This document shows positions 50,549-60,790 of a stretch of DNA of 64,000 nt, piece by piece. A program made the position numbers and the translations under genes. This stretch comes from Streptomyces sp. NA04227. Lineage in GTDB: Bacteria > Actinomycetota > Actinomycetes > Streptomycetales > Streptomycetaceae. The notes beneath the pieces are model-generated. The model did no database searches and had not been told where the DNA came from. It saw only the letters and a list, made by a program, of their open reading frames with translations. The stretch covers positions 1,725,001 to 1,789,000 of the forward strand of contig NZ_CP054918.1 in assembly GCF_013364195.1 (NCBI RefSeq), in the 5' to 3' direction. The stretch's first letter is position 1. Each line of letters opens with the position of its first letter.

Positions 50549-51588
50549 CGGGTCCCTCCCGTCGGCGTCGTGTCGCCGACGGCCGGGAAGGGCAGCAGCG
50601 GGCCGCCCATGCTCAGCTCGTTGAGGTCGGCGCGGCCGTCGAGGGTGCGGGTGGCCGGGTTGTAGGCGTTCAGGAGGTTGCCCGCGGCCAGCGGCGCGGT
50701 GTCCAGGGCCTCGGCGAGCGAGCGGCGCTGGTCGACCAGGGCCTGGGTGACGGGCACCAACTTGTCGACGTTCTCCTTGAGTTGGCCCCGGTTGTCCTTG
50801 ATGAAGGTCTTCACCTTGGTGAGCGCCTTGCCGAGTTCCTTGAGGGCGCCGGAGAGGTCGTTCTTGTTGTCGCCGAGGAAGCGGGTGACATCGCCGAGGG
50901 ACTCCTGGGCGTCGCGCACCTTGCCGTCCTTGTTCTTCAGCATGGTGGTCAGGCTCTGGAGCTGGGTGAGCGTGGCGAACAGGTCCTTGCTGCTGCCGTC
51001 CAGCGTCTTGGCAGCCTTGCCGAACTCGCCGATGGACTCCCCGATCGCCTTGCCGTTGCCGTCGAGGTTCTTCGCGCCGGTGTCCAGCAGCGAGGACAGC
51101 GCACCGTCCGCGTTGGCACCGTCCGGCCCGAGCATCCGGCTCAACTCGGTGACGGAGTCGTAGAGTTGGTCGACCTCGACCGGGGTGGCGTTGCGGGCGG
51201 CGGGCAGCTTCGCGCCCGGCTTCAGGCGCGGGCCCGAGGTGTAGGCGGGGGTGAGCTGGACGTAGCGGTCGGCGACCACGCTCGGGGCGACCACGACGGC
51301 GCGCGCGTTCGCCGGTACCCGTATCCCTTCGTCCAGGGTGAGTTCGACGCGTACCTGCCGTCCCTCGGGGTGCACGGAGGTGACCGACCCGGCCCGTACG
51401 CCGAGGATGCGCAGGTCCGAGCCCGCGTAGAGGCCGACGGTGCGGTCGAAGTAGGCGGTGATCCGGGTGCCCTTGTCGTCGTCGAGGACACCGAGACCGG
51501 CCAGACCCACGGCGGCGAGCAGTATCAGGACGAGACTGCCCACGAGGACCTGCCGTCTGCCGATACGCCGCTGACCGGTGTCCTTCAT
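50545..51588 (-). CDS. Mce-family protein, fourth (MceD position)
   Basis: A 347-aa protein from the ATG of MKDTGQRRIGRRQ, overlapping the MceC stop by 4 nt. A membrane helix (about 12-32, VLVGSLVLILLAAVGLAGLG) precedes the MCE domain (ITAYFDRTVGLYAGSDLRIL, GVRAGSVTSVHPEG, SVVADRYVQLTPAY). A helical region with many Leu/Lys heptads follows (LFATLTQLQSLTTMLKNKDG). The frame extends upstream with no supported start. Confidence 0.92.
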   Translation of the reverse strand: MKDTGQRRIGRRQVLVGSLVLILLAAVGLAGLGVLDDDKGTRITAYFDRTVGLYAGSDLRILGVRAGSVTSVHPEGRQVRVELTLDEGIRVPANARAVVVAPSVVADRYVQLTPAYTSGPRLKPGAKLPAARNATPVEVDQLYDSVTELSRMLGPDGANADGALSSLLDTGAKNLDGNGKAIGESIGEFGKAAKTLDGSSKDLFATLTQLQSLTTMLKNKDGKVRDAQESLGDVTRFLGDNKNDLSGALKELGKALTKVKTFIKDNRGQLKENVDKLVPVTQALVDQRRSLAEALDTAPLAAGNLLNAYNPATRTLDGRADLNELSMGGPLLPFPAVGDTTPTGGTR

Positions 51589-52682
51589 CGGGTCTCTCCC
51601 CCTTTCGCCGCCTGCTGCTCGGGCGGCATGCAGCCCTTGGCGGGCTGGGAGCCCTCGGGCAGATAGCCGCGCGGTACGACTCCGCACAGATAGCTGTCGA
51701 ACCAGCGGCCGTTGCCGAGGGTGTTGCCGACCAGCCGGTAGTAGGGGCCGACGGCGGCCAGGGTCTTCTCCAGGCCGTCGCGGTTCTTCACCAGCACGTC
51801 GGTGACGCGGCCGAGCGCCTTGAGGGTCGGCGCGAGTTCCTTGTTGTTGTCGTCGACCAGGCCGCTGAGCTGGGTGCCGAGACTTCGGGTGCCGGTCAGC
51901 AGGCCCTTGATCGCCGCACGGCGCGCCTTGAGTTCGCCGAGCAGGTCGCCGCCGTCGTCGATGAGCGTCTCGAAGCTGGACTTCTTGCCCTCCAGGGTCT
52001 TGGTGAGCCGGTTGCTCGCCTTGAGGAGGGTGGCCAGTTCGCCGTCGCGTTCGGAGACCGTCCGGGACAGCGCGGACAGGCCCGAGACGGCCTTGCGCAC
52101 CTCGGGCGGCGAATCCTTGAAGGTTTCCGAGATGGTCTCGAAGCTCTTCGCGAGCTGCCGGGTGTCGATCTCGTCGAGGGTGCCGCTGAGATCCCCGAAC
52201 GCCTCGGTGACGTCGTACGGGGAGGTGGTGCGGCTGAGCGGGATACGGCGGCCGGGGTCCTGCGGGGCGGTGCCGAGCGGCTCGAGGGCCACGTACTTGT
52301 CGCCGAGCAGGGTCTTGATGCCGATGGCCGCGGTGGAGGCGTCGCCGACCCAGGCGTCCTCGACCGTGAAGCTCACCTTGACCCGGTCCCCGTCCAGGGC
52401 GACCCCGGTGACCTTGCCGACCTTCACCCCGGCGATCCGTACCTCGTCGCCCTCGGCGAGACCGGCGGCCTCGCTGAAGGAAGCGGTGTACGTGGTGCCG
52501 TTGCCCACGAGCGGGAGCCGCTCGACGTTGAACGCGGCCAGGCCGAGCAGCGCGAGCAGGAGCAGTCCGACGACGGCGACACTCACCTGGTTCCTCTCCC
52601 GCATGGGCTTGAACAGCGGGTCACGGCGGCCGGTCCGGCGCGCGGGGTGTCCCCAAGTGCGGGGTGTGCGGGGCCACTTCAC
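51585..52682 (-). CDS. Mce-family protein, third (MceC position)
   Basis: A 365-aa protein from the GTG that overlaps the MceB stop (GTGA), giving MKWPRTPRTWGH; an internal ATG (MRERNQVSV) at the membrane helix is an alternative. The helix VSVAVVGLLLLALLGLAAFN leads into the MCE domain (YTASFSEAAGLAEGDEVRIA, GVKVGKVTGVAL, KTLLGDKYVALEPLG). The helical needle and a C-terminal Cys pair segment (SYLCGVVPRGYL) follow. Confidence 0.92.
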   Translation of the reverse strand: MKWPRTPRTWGHPARRTGRRDPLFKPMRERNQVSVAVVGLLLLALLGLAAFNVERLPLVGNGTTYTASFSEAAGLAEGDEVRIAGVKVGKVTGVALDGDRVKVSFTVEDAWVGDASTAAIGIKTLLGDKYVALEPLGTAPQDPGRRIPLSRTTSPYDVTEAFGDLSGTLDEIDTRQLAKSFETISETFKDSPPEVRKAVSGLSALSRTVSERDGELATLLKASNRLTKTLEGKKSSFETLIDDGGDLLGELKARRAAIKGLLTGTRSLGTQLSGLVDDNNKELAPTLKALGRVTDVLVKNRDGLEKTLAAVGPYYRLVGNTLGNGRWFDSYLCGVVPRGYLPEGSQPAKGCMPPEQQAAKGGETR

Positions 52683-53710
52683 GACCGGCACCTCGCTTCG
52701 GTGACGGGGATTCCGGTGGGCGGCTTCGACCCGTCGGAGGTCCGCACCCCGTGCACGGTGGCCTCGCAGAGATACAGGTTCAGCCAGGAGCCGTAGGAGG
52801 CGATCCTGCTGAGCGTGGCCATCTTGCCGGGGGTGCGGCGGAGGAAGTCGGTGAGCTGCGAGCCGCCCGTGTCGAGAGTGCGGGAGAGCCGCCCGAGTTC
52901 CACGATGTCCTCCTTCAGCGGTGCCCTGCCGTCCCTGAGCAGCCCCGCGGTGGTGGTCGTGAGGTCGTCCATGGCGCTGACGGCGCGGCCGAGCGGTTTT
53001 CGGTCCCCGGCGAAGCCGCTCACCAGGTCTTTCAGGGTGTCGACCAGGTCCTCGAAGCCGTCCTCACGGGTGTTGACGGTGTCCAGGACGGTGTTGAGGT
53101 TGCCGACGACCTGGCCGATCACCTTGTCCTTGGCGGCCACCGTGGTGGTGAGCGAGCCGATGTGGGTGAGCAGGCTGTCGACGGTTTTGCCCTCGCCCTG
53201 GAGCACCTGCACCAGCGAGCCCGCGAGTTCGTTGGTGTCCTTCGGCGACAGGCCCTGGAACAGCGGCTTGAAGCCGTTGAACAGAAGGGTCAGGTCGAGT
53301 GCGGGGCTGGTCCTGGCCACCGGGATGGTGCCCCCGGGCGCGAGAGTGCCGCCGACCTCTCCGCTGCCCCGGCCGAGCGAGACGTACCGCTGGCCGACCA
53401 TGTTGAGGTACTTGACCGAGGCGGTGACGGAGGCGGGCAGGGGCCGGTCCTCGCGGACGCTGAACGTCACCTGGGCCAGCCGCCGGTCGACCACCCGGAT
53501 GTCCTCGACCTGACCGACCTTCACCCCGGCGATACGGACGCTGTCGCCCTCGATCAGGCCGGTGGTGTCGGTGAACCTGGCCCGGTAGGTCACCGAGTCG
53601 CCGACACCCTTGTTGGCGATGCTGAGGGCGAGCACGGCGGTGGTCAGCGAGGTGACCAGGACGAACACCAGTGATTTGACCAGAGTTCCGGCAAGGGAGC
53701 GGCGCTTCAC
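52679..53710 (-). CDS. Mce-family protein, second (MceB position)
   Basis: A 343-aa protein starting with GTG in a GTGA overlap with MceA. The membrane helix is VKSLVFVLVTSLTTAVLALS. The MCE domain shows YRARFTDTTGLIEGDSVRIA, GVKVGQVEDIRVV and LNMVGQRYVSLGRG. The helical part includes GLSPKDTNELAGSLVQVLQG. Two Cys near the C terminus (NLYLCEATVHG, ARCRS) are shared with MceC. Every junction from MceA to MceF overlaps, so the six are made together. Confidence 0.92.
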   Translation of the reverse strand: MKRRSLAGTLVKSLVFVLVTSLTTAVLALSIANKGVGDSVTYRARFTDTTGLIEGDSVRIAGVKVGQVEDIRVVDRRLAQVTFSVREDRPLPASVTASVKYLNMVGQRYVSLGRGSGEVGGTLAPGGTIPVARTSPALDLTLLFNGFKPLFQGLSPKDTNELAGSLVQVLQGEGKTVDSLLTHIGSLTTTVAAKDKVIGQVVGNLNTVLDTVNTREDGFEDLVDTLKDLVSGFAGDRKPLGRAVSAMDDLTTTTAGLLRDGRAPLKEDIVELGRLSRTLDTGGSQLTDFLRRTPGKMATLSRIASYGSWLNLYLCEATVHGVRTSDGSKPPTGIPVTEARCRS

Positions 53711-54948
53711 TTGAGTCTCACCTCCGTGCCGCGGAAGGCGGGGCCGACGAGCAGGCTGCTCCAGTCGGGCAGGTTCTCGGGGGCGGTGCCGGCCGAGGGC
53801 GCGAGGAGTTCGTTGACGAGGTCGTTCTCGGCGGGCGAGTTGGCGGGGCCGAGGTTCTGCGCGGCCGGGTCGCCGGCGGCGGCGGCGCGGACCGGGGTGC
53901 CGAGGTAGGGCACGGGGTAGCAGCGCGGGCCGCCGCCCGCGGTGTAGGCGGGGGTGTCCTTGCCGGGCACGTAACTGCCGCGCGAGGGAACGGTGTTGAC
54001 GCTCACGTGCAGCCCGGGCTCATCGGTGCCCTTGCCCAGCGCCTTGTCCATCGCGGGTACGAACCGGGCAAGGGTGCGCAGGGTGCACGGGAAGGACGGC
54101 GCGTACTCGGCGAGGAGTTCAAGGGTGGGCCTGCCGGTGGCGGTGAGCCGGATCAGGTTGTCCTTGTTCTGCCGCAGGAAGCCGGTGAGGTCCTCGGCGG
54201 CCCGGGTGGTGTCGCCGTAGGTGGCGGCGAGCCGGTCCTCCTGTTCGGCGAGGGTGCCGCTGGTGGTGGTGAAGTCGTCCAGGGCGCGGACGATGTCCGG
54301 CGCGGCGTCCGCGTAGACCGCGGAGACCTCGACGAGGTGCTTCAAGTCCCGGTTGAGGGCGGGCAGTTGGGGGTTGAACTTCTTCAGGTGGGAGTCGAGC
54401 CGGGACAGGGTCGCGCCGAGTTTCTCGCCGCGCCCCTCCAAGGCGCGGGAGACCGCGGACAGGGTGGCCGAGAGTTTGTGCGGCTGCACCGCGGTCAGCA
54501 TCGGCAGGACATTGTCGAGGACTTCCTGGAGTTCGACGGCGTTGCGGGAGCGGTCCTGCGGGATGACGGCTCCGGCGGGCAGGGCACGGGCGGAGGGCCG
54601 CGCCGGGGGTACGAGGGCCACGTACCGTTCGCCGAACAGGGTGGTGGGCAGCATCTGCGCAGCGACGTCGGCGGGAATGTGCTCGCGGGTGCCGGGGTCG
54701 AGGGCGAGGGTGAGCCGGGCGCCGTCGCCGTCCGCCTCGATCCCGCGCACCTCGCCGACCACCACGCCGCGCAGCTTCACCTCGGCGCCCCGGTGCATCT
54801 CGTTGCCGACGCTGCCGGTCTGGACGGTCACCTCGTCGCTGTCGGTGAAGTCCTTGTCGTAGACGGAGATCGCCAGCCGGATCAGCAGGGCGGGCACGAG
54901 CAGGAAGGCGACTCCGGCGGTGCGCCGCCGCACGGTGTGCGCGTTCAT
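53707..54948 (-). CDS. Mce-family protein, first (MceA position)
   Basis: A 413-aa protein starting at ATG in an ATGA overlap with the second permease gene. A membrane helix (TAGVAFLLVPALLIRLAISV) precedes the MCE domain (VTVQTGSVGNEMHRGAEVKL, RGVVVGEVRGIE, TTLFGERYVALVPP). The helical portion and a Cys-containing C terminus (FPCTLRTLARF, PRCYPVPYLG) follow. The sequence upstream of this ATG in the same frame is out-of-frame permease coding, not part of the protein. Confidence 0.92.
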   Translation of the reverse strand: MNAHTVRRRTAGVAFLLVPALLIRLAISVYDKDFTDSDEVTVQTGSVGNEMHRGAEVKLRGVVVGEVRGIEADGDGARLTLALDPGTREHIPADVAAQMLPTTLFGERYVALVPPARPSARALPAGAVIPQDRSRNAVELQEVLDNVLPMLTAVQPHKLSATLSAVSRALEGRGEKLGATLSRLDSHLKKFNPQLPALNRDLKHLVEVSAVYADAAPDIVRALDDFTTTSGTLAEQEDRLAATYGDTTRAAEDLTGFLRQNKDNLIRLTATGRPTLELLAEYAPSFPCTLRTLARFVPAMDKALGKGTDEPGLHVSVNTVPSRGSYVPGKDTPAYTAGGGPRCYPVPYLGTPVRAAAAGDPAAQNLGPANSPAENDLVNELLAPSAGTAPENLPDWSSLLVGPAFRGTEVRLK

Positions 54949-55811
54949 CCGGCCACCTTCACGGTTGTCGTCGCGCCCCAGATGGCGAGCGAGAGGAAGA
55001 AGTCGGTGACGCTGATCAGCACGATGGCGTTGCGCACCGAACGCCCCACGGCCACGCCCACCCCGGCGGGCCCGCCGGTCGCGGTGAAGCCGTAGTAGCA
55101 GTGGGCGACGATCACCAGAACGCTGAAGATCAGCACCTTGAGGAAGGACAGCAGGACGTCCGAGGGCGACAGGAAGAGCTGGAAGTAGTGGTCGTAGGTG
55201 CCGCGCGACTGGCCGTTGAAGAAGACCGTCACCCACCGCGAGGCGAGATACGAGCTGAGCAGGCCCATCGCGTAGAGCGGGATGATGGCGACGGTGCCCG
55301 CGATGATCCGGGTGGTCACCAGGTAGGGCATGCTGCGGATGCCCATCCCCTCCAGGGCGTCGACCTCCTCGTTGATGCGCATCGCGCCGAGTTGGGCGGT
55401 GAACCCGGCGCCGACGGTGGCCGACAGCGCGAGTCCGGCGACCAGCGGGGCGATCTCGCGGGTGTTGAAGTACGCGGAGACGAAGCCGGTGAAGGCGGCG
55501 GTGCCGATCTGGTTGAGCGCCGCGTAGCCCTGGAGCCCGACGACGGTGCCGGTGAACAGGGTCATCGCGACCATCACGCCGATGGTGCCGCCGATGACGC
55601 TGAGGCCGCCGCTGCCGAACGCGACCTCGGCGAGCAGGCGTTGGACCTCCTTGAGGTAGCGGCGCAGGGTGCGCGGCACCCACAGCAGGGCGCGCAGGTA
55701 GAACAGGAACTGGTCGCCGCAGCGGTCCAGCCAGGCCAGCGGCGAGGCCGCATGGGGCAGCCGTAGCCGTCGGACGCCTGCGGGTCGGGGGTCGGCGGGC
55801 GAGGAGGCCAT
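54945..55811 (-). CDS. MlaE/YrbE-family permease, second (YrbEB)
   Basis: A 288-aa protein starting at ATG (MASSPADPRPAG), three bases after the first permease. Five or so membrane helices: FLFYLRALLWVP, SVIGGTIGVMVAMTLFTGTV, GLALSATVGAGFTAQLGAMR, IAGTVAIIPLYAMGLLSSYL and VLIFSVLVIVAHCYY. The EEVDALEGMGI loop, which contacts the ATPase in MlaE, is intact. With YrbEA it forms the permease dimer driven by MceG. Confidence 0.93.
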   Translation of the reverse strand: MASSPADPRPAGVRRLRLPHAASPLAWLDRCGDQFLFYLRALLWVPRTLRRYLKEVQRLLAEVAFGSGGLSVIGGTIGVMVAMTLFTGTVVGLQGYAALNQIGTAAFTGFVSAYFNTREIAPLVAGLALSATVGAGFTAQLGAMRINEEVDALEGMGIRSMPYLVTTRIIAGTVAIIPLYAMGLLSSYLASRWVTVFFNGQSRGTYDHYFQLFLSPSDVLLSFLKVLIFSVLVIVAHCYYGFTATGGPAGVGVAVGRSVRNAIVLISVTDFFLSLAIWGATTTVKVAG

Positions 55812-55814
55812 CGC

Positions 55815-56732
55815 TCAGCCTCCCTTCGGCGGGACGATCTGGAGGTAGATCCCGGTCATCACGGTGTTGACGAAGAACAGGAGGAGGAAGGTGATGACGA
55901 CGGACTGGTTCACCGCGTCGCCCACCCCCTTGGGGCCGCCGCGCGGGTTCAGGCCCCGGTAGGCGGCGACGATCCCGGCGATGAACCCGAAGATCAGCGC
56001 CTTGAGTTCGCTGATGTACAGGTCGGGCAGCTGGGCGAGCGCGGAGAAGCTGGAGAGATACGCGCCCGGGGTGCCGTCCTGCATGATCACGTTGAAGAAG
56101 TAGCCGCCGAGGGTGCCGACCACCGACACGAGTCCGTTGAGCAGGACGGCGACCAGCATGGTCGCGAGCACCCGGGGCACCACCAGCCGCTGCACCGGCG
56201 AGATACCCATGACCTTCATGGCGTCGAGTTCCTCGCGGATGGTGCGCGAGCCCAGGTCGGCACAGATCGCCGAGCCGCCCGCGCCCGCGATGAGCAGGGC
56301 CACGATCAGTGGGCTCGCCTGCTGGATGACGGCCAGGACGCTGGCCCCGCCGGTGAACGACTGGGCGCCCAACTGCTGGGTGAGAGAGCCCACTTGGAGC
56401 GCGATCACGGCACCGAAGGGGATCGAGACCAGGGCCGCGGGCAGGATGGTGACACTGGCCACGAACCAGAACTGCTCGACGAACTCACGGAACTGGAAAG
56501 GCCGTTTGAAGAACGCCCGGCACACCTCGGCGGCCAGGGAGAACAGGCCGCCGACCTGGCGCAGCGGGGCGAGCAGGGGTGAGGGGGGTCGCGGCGTGGG
56601 CGTCCTCGATGTTTCGGACGCTTCGGGAGTCCGGTCCGTCTCCGGTGTCATGGCCGCATCCGGTGTCGTGGCCGCTCGGGGCTCCGGGCCGTCCGGCGCG
56701 TTCGCCGGTCCGGGCACGGCGGGCGCGCTCAT
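55815..56732 (-). CDS. MlaE/YrbE-family permease, first (YrbEA)
   Basis: A 305-aa protein starting at ATG in a 4-nt overlap with MceG. The first 45 residues are Pro/Thr/Glu-rich and disordered. The MlaE core follows: ILPAALVSIPFGAVIALQVG, SPLIVALLIAGAGGSAICAD, a coupling loop REELDAMKVMGISPVQRLVV and LATMLVAVLLNGLVSVVGTL. The C-terminal helix is VVITFLLLFFVNTVMTGIYL. It handles lipid or steroid transfer at the membrane with MceG and Mce proteins. Confidence 0.93.
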   Translation of the reverse strand: MSAPAVPGPANAPDGPEPRAATTPDAAMTPETDRTPEASETSRTPTPRPPSPLLAPLRQVGGLFSLAAEVCRAFFKRPFQFREFVEQFWFVASVTILPAALVSIPFGAVIALQVGSLTQQLGAQSFTGGASVLAVIQQASPLIVALLIAGAGGSAICADLGSRTIREELDAMKVMGISPVQRLVVPRVLATMLVAVLLNGLVSVVGTLGGYFFNVIMQDGTPGAYLSSFSALAQLPDLYISELKALIFGFIAGIVAAYRGLNPRGGPKGVGDAVNQSVVITFLLLFFVNTVMTGIYLQIVPPKGG

Positions 56733-57766
56733 CGGCCGGTCCTGCGGGTGGGCAGCGGCGGCAGGGTGCGGGTCGGTGCGGTGGCGCCGACGGTCGCGGG
56801 GGCGGCGCCGTCCGCGTAGGTCTTCTCGATGGCGGCGCGGGCGGCGGGCGGCAGCGAGTCCAGCATGGCCAGGACGCGCTGTCGGCGGCGTTCGGCGGCC
56901 TGGCGCCGCGGCAGACCGGGCGAGGGTTCCAACTGCGGGGCGATGGGCGGCAGCGGCAGGGCGGCGGAGCCGTTCGCGGCCTCCCGGGCGAGCGCGTCGG
57001 AGTCCTTCTCCTCGGTCATCCCGATGGGGCCCTGGCGGCGACCGTTGAGGAACTGCGCGACCACCGGTTCCTCGCTGGTGAGCAGGACCTCGCGGGGCCC
57101 GAAGGTGACGAGCCTGCGCAGATAGAGCATGCCCATGTTGTCCGGGACGGTCGCCGCGATGTCGAGGTTGTGGGTGACGATCAGCATCGTCGCGTCGATC
57201 TCCGCGTTGAGGTCGATCAGGAGCTGGGAGAGCAGCGCGGTGCGGACCGGGTCGAGTCCGGAGTCCGGCTCGTCGATCAGGATGATCTGCGGATCGAGCA
57301 CCAGCGCGCGGGCGAGCCCGGCCCGTTTGCGCATACCGCCGGAGATCTCGCCGGGCAACTTGCCCTCGGCGCCCGCGAGTCCGACGGTCTCCATCCGCTC
57401 CAGGACGATCCGGCGGATCTCGGACTCCTTCTTGCGTGTGTGCTCGCGCAGCGGAAAGGCGACATTGTCGAAGAGCGTCATGGAACCGAACAGGGCGCCG
57501 TCCTGGAACATCAGCCCGAAAAGTTTCCGGGTCTCGAAGATGTCCCGTTCCTTTCCGCCCGCCATGTCGACGCCATTGATGAGAACCCGTCCACGGTCGG
57601 GTTTCAGCAGCCCGATGAGCGATTTCAGAAAGACGGTCTTTCCGGTTCCCGACGGCCCCAGCATGACGCTGACTTCACCCGCCGGGAGCGTCAGTGAGAC
57701 GTCCTGCCAGATCTTCTGCGTGCCGAAGGATTTGGTGAGCCCCTCGACGACCACTTCGATTCCCAT
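56729..57766 (-). CDS. mceG: MceG (Mkl)-type ABC ATPase of the mce importer
   Basis: A 345-aa protein from the ATG of MGIEVVVEGL, after GGGAGG. Walker A is LGPSGTGKTVFLK, signature ISGGMRKRAGLARAL (the MlaF/Mkl variant), Walker B IILIDEPDSGLDP, then the H-loop IVTHNLD. A C-terminal extension of about 90 residues, with a Pro/Arg-rich end, fits the MceG extension that in mycobacteria stabilises the permease. In Mycobacterium tuberculosis this gene is separate from mce loci; here it is the first operon gene, which is the Streptomyces arrangement. Confidence 0.95.
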   Translation of the reverse strand: MGIEVVVEGLTKSFGTQKIWQDVSLTLPAGEVSVMLGPSGTGKTVFLKSLIGLLKPDRGRVLINGVDMAGGKERDIFETRKLFGLMFQDGALFGSMTLFDNVAFPLREHTRKKESEIRRIVLERMETVGLAGAEGKLPGEISGGMRKRAGLARALVLDPQIILIDEPDSGLDPVRTALLSQLLIDLNAEIDATMLIVTHNLDIAATVPDNMGMLYLRRLVTFGPREVLLTSEEPVVAQFLNGRRQGPIGMTEEKDSDALAREAANGSAALPLPPIAPQLEPSPGLPRRQAAERRRQRVLAMLDSLPPAARAAIEKTYADGAAPATVGATAPTRTLPPLPTRRTGR

Positions 57767-58044
57767 CACACCTCCCGGCGATATCCAGCCGTGCTCGTGC
57801 GGTACTCGTGCGGTACTCGTCGTTCTCCGAGAACGTGCCTGCGGTGCGCGTACGGAAGGGGGTGATGCGGGTCCGCCGGGGCGGGAGCGCCACGGATGGC
57901 GGGAACCGTATGACCCGCTTACCGGGCGGTACAAGCGGTCGAACGGCAACTTTGCGACCACATACGCAAGTTGGCACAGTTCTTGTCATCTGCTGACAAG
58001 GCGTCATCTGGATTGCTGTCGCCCGTTGAGTACGGGCACGTCGC
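57767..58044 (-). promoter_or_regulatory. mce operon promoter region with three dyads and an 11-bp tandem repeat
   Basis: From the mceG start outward: three 11-bp tandem units of the form GTACTCGTGCG (57791-57801, 57802-57812, 57813-57823); a perfect dyad GTTCTCCGAGAAC (57822-57834); an imperfect inverted repeat CAACTTTGCG...CGCAAGTTG (57947-57973); and a perfect dyad CTTGTCATCTGCTGACAAG (57982-58000). The last two probably lie near the RNA polymerase site. None matches the KstR consensus. The density of symmetric sites suggests at least two regulators. Confidence 0.65.
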
Positions 58045-59550
58045 TCACCGTCCGGGTGCGCGCGCCGTCGAGGGCCCCGTGGCGGGCAGCGGGGGAATCG
58101 CGGGCGGGCACCAGACGGGGGTGGTGGCGGTGCACGTCTTCTCCTGTACGAGCTCGACGTGGTTGCCCGGTCCGGAGATGGCCGCGGTGAACAGGGGGTC
58201 GAGGTCCTCGCCACCGGTGCCGCAGCCGCTGAACTCGGGAATGTCCACGTCGCCGCGGAGTCGTCCCCCGGTGAGCACATTGACGTAGTCCGGGCTCTTG
58301 CCGCGCACCACGACCTTGAACGGCTTCTTCGTACGGCAGCTCGGGCCCACGTCCAACGGGGTGCCGTTGACCTCGACGTCGTGCAGGCGCAGGGACTGCC
58401 AGAAGGCGATGACCGCGAAGTCCGTCTTGGGCTGACCGGCCGGGCGGTAGCTGCCGGTGGAGATGCTGAGCGGGCCGTTCTCGAACGAGACCCGTGCCGT
58501 GACCGGCTGGAATCCGAAGGTGAGGAAGGTCGATTCGGCGTCCGGCAGGTCGAACGAGGCGAGCGAGTCGATCCGCGAGTAGTTGTCCGGCCGGACCACG
58601 GACTGCGTCTGCAGCGCCACCATCACATTGACGACCGCGGGTTTCCTCTGCGGATCGTTGATGATCATGGCTCCGTTCAGCTTGCGGACCGAGGCGTAGC
58701 CGAGGGCGTAGGTGCAGCCGTGCGAGGGGCTCCGGCCGGGCTGCGGCGGGGGCGCGTAGTCCGGCGGTGGCAGTGCCTCGCTGTAGTCGATCTCGCCGGT
58801 CGGGATCTCCGTGGGGCAGGACTCGGCCGCGGCGGCGGGCTGTACGGGGGCGATGTCGATGCCGTCGCCGGCGCCGGGGTTCGCGGGGTCTTCGGGGTTC
58901 TGCGGCCCCGGGGTTGTCCCGTCCCCGGGTTGCTCCGGCCCCGAGGAACCGACGACCTGTACGGCGCCGAGTACGAGGTCCTGCCCGGCGGCCGGTTCGC
59001 AGCGCACGTCGACCGGTGCGGCGGGGGTCTCCCGCGTGGGGTCGGCCGTGGTCATGGCCAGGGTCAACGCTCCGGCCTCGAAGCGCACTTCGCCCGCGGA
59101 GCCGACGGTGACCGAGGGCACGGGGCCGGTGTGGGCGAACTCGACCGCGCCTTCGGCGGGCAGAGTTGTGGCCGGGGCCGCCAGCCTCTGCCAGTGGGCC
59201 CGGGCCGCCTCGCCCTGGTGGGTGAGACGTACGTCGAGGGCGGCTTCGCTGGACAGGGCGGGCGCGCCCTCGGGGAACAGGGCCGCGACGTCCGCGCGGT
59301 CCAGTGTGGTGCGCACCCGTACGGACTCGGGGCGAATGGCCCGGCCCGCGGGCACCGTCGTGGGCAGGCTCGCCTCCACGAGGGCGTCGAGGCCGAACTC
59401 GCCGTCCCCTGCCCGGCATTGGTACGCCAGGGTGCCGCGGGCGGTCCGCTCGTCGTCGACGGCCGCGCCCGGACCCGCGAGCAGACCGGTGCCGAGCACC
59501 GTCGCCGAGCAGGCGAGCAACGCCGTACGCCGCCGTGGCCTTCGTAGCAC
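58045..59550 (-). CDS. Secreted protein of unknown function at the head of the mce locus
   Basis: A 501-aa protein from GTG 59550 (MLRRPRRRTALLACSA), five bases after GGGGAG; a GTG two codons upstream is less well spaced. A signal peptide ends about residue 30 (GPGAAVDD). Two beta-rich domains follow, roughly 30-190 and 270-490, joined by a Pro/Gly/Asp-rich linker. Cys residues occur in pairs (YQC, VRC, ESC, HGC, PSC, SGC, KTC), so the exported protein is probably disulfide-bonded. The first domain resembles those labelled DUF6801. It may bind a lipid or wall component for the importer; this is inference. Confidence 0.75.
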   Translation of the reverse strand: MLRRPRRRTALLACSATVLGTGLLAGPGAAVDDERTARGTLAYQCRAGDGEFGLDALVEASLPTTVPAGRAIRPESVRVRTTLDRADVAALFPEGAPALSSEAALDVRLTHQGEAARAHWQRLAAPATTLPAEGAVEFAHTGPVPSVTVGSAGEVRFEAGALTLAMTTADPTRETPAAPVDVRCEPAAGQDLVLGAVQVVGSSGPEQPGDGTTPGPQNPEDPANPGAGDGIDIAPVQPAAAAESCPTEIPTGEIDYSEALPPPDYAPPPQPGRSPSHGCTYALGYASVRKLNGAMIINDPQRKPAVVNVMVALQTQSVVRPDNYSRIDSLASFDLPDAESTFLTFGFQPVTARVSFENGPLSISTGSYRPAGQPKTDFAVIAFWQSLRLHDVEVNGTPLDVGPSCRTKKPFKVVVRGKSPDYVNVLTGGRLRGDVDIPEFSGCGTGGEDLDPLFTAAISGPGNHVELVQEKTCTATTPVWCPPAIPPLPATGPSTARAPGR

Positions 59551-59578
59551 GTGCACTCCCCGAGCCGAAGAGGGTTAC

Positions 59579-59615
59579 GGCGGCCCGGCGGGAGGTTCGC
59601 CCCCACCGGGCCGCC
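59579..59615 (-). terminator. Hairpin after the 199-aa secreted protein gene
   Basis: GGCGGCCCGG (59579-59588) pairs with CCGGGCCGCC (59606-59615) around a 17-nt loop. It sits in the 113-bp gap between two minus-strand secreted protein genes and could attenuate read-through into the second. Confidence 0.65.
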
Positions 59616-59663
59616 CTGCTGCCGGACGGAACCAGGGCCTCTCGCGTGAGAGAGACCGCGCGG

Positions 59664-60790
<1,127 letters not shown>

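Noticed and set aside
57829..57840. KstR site in the mce promoter (GAGAACGTGCC)
   Set aside because: Only the AAC half matches; the GTT half is missing, so it is not a KstR box.
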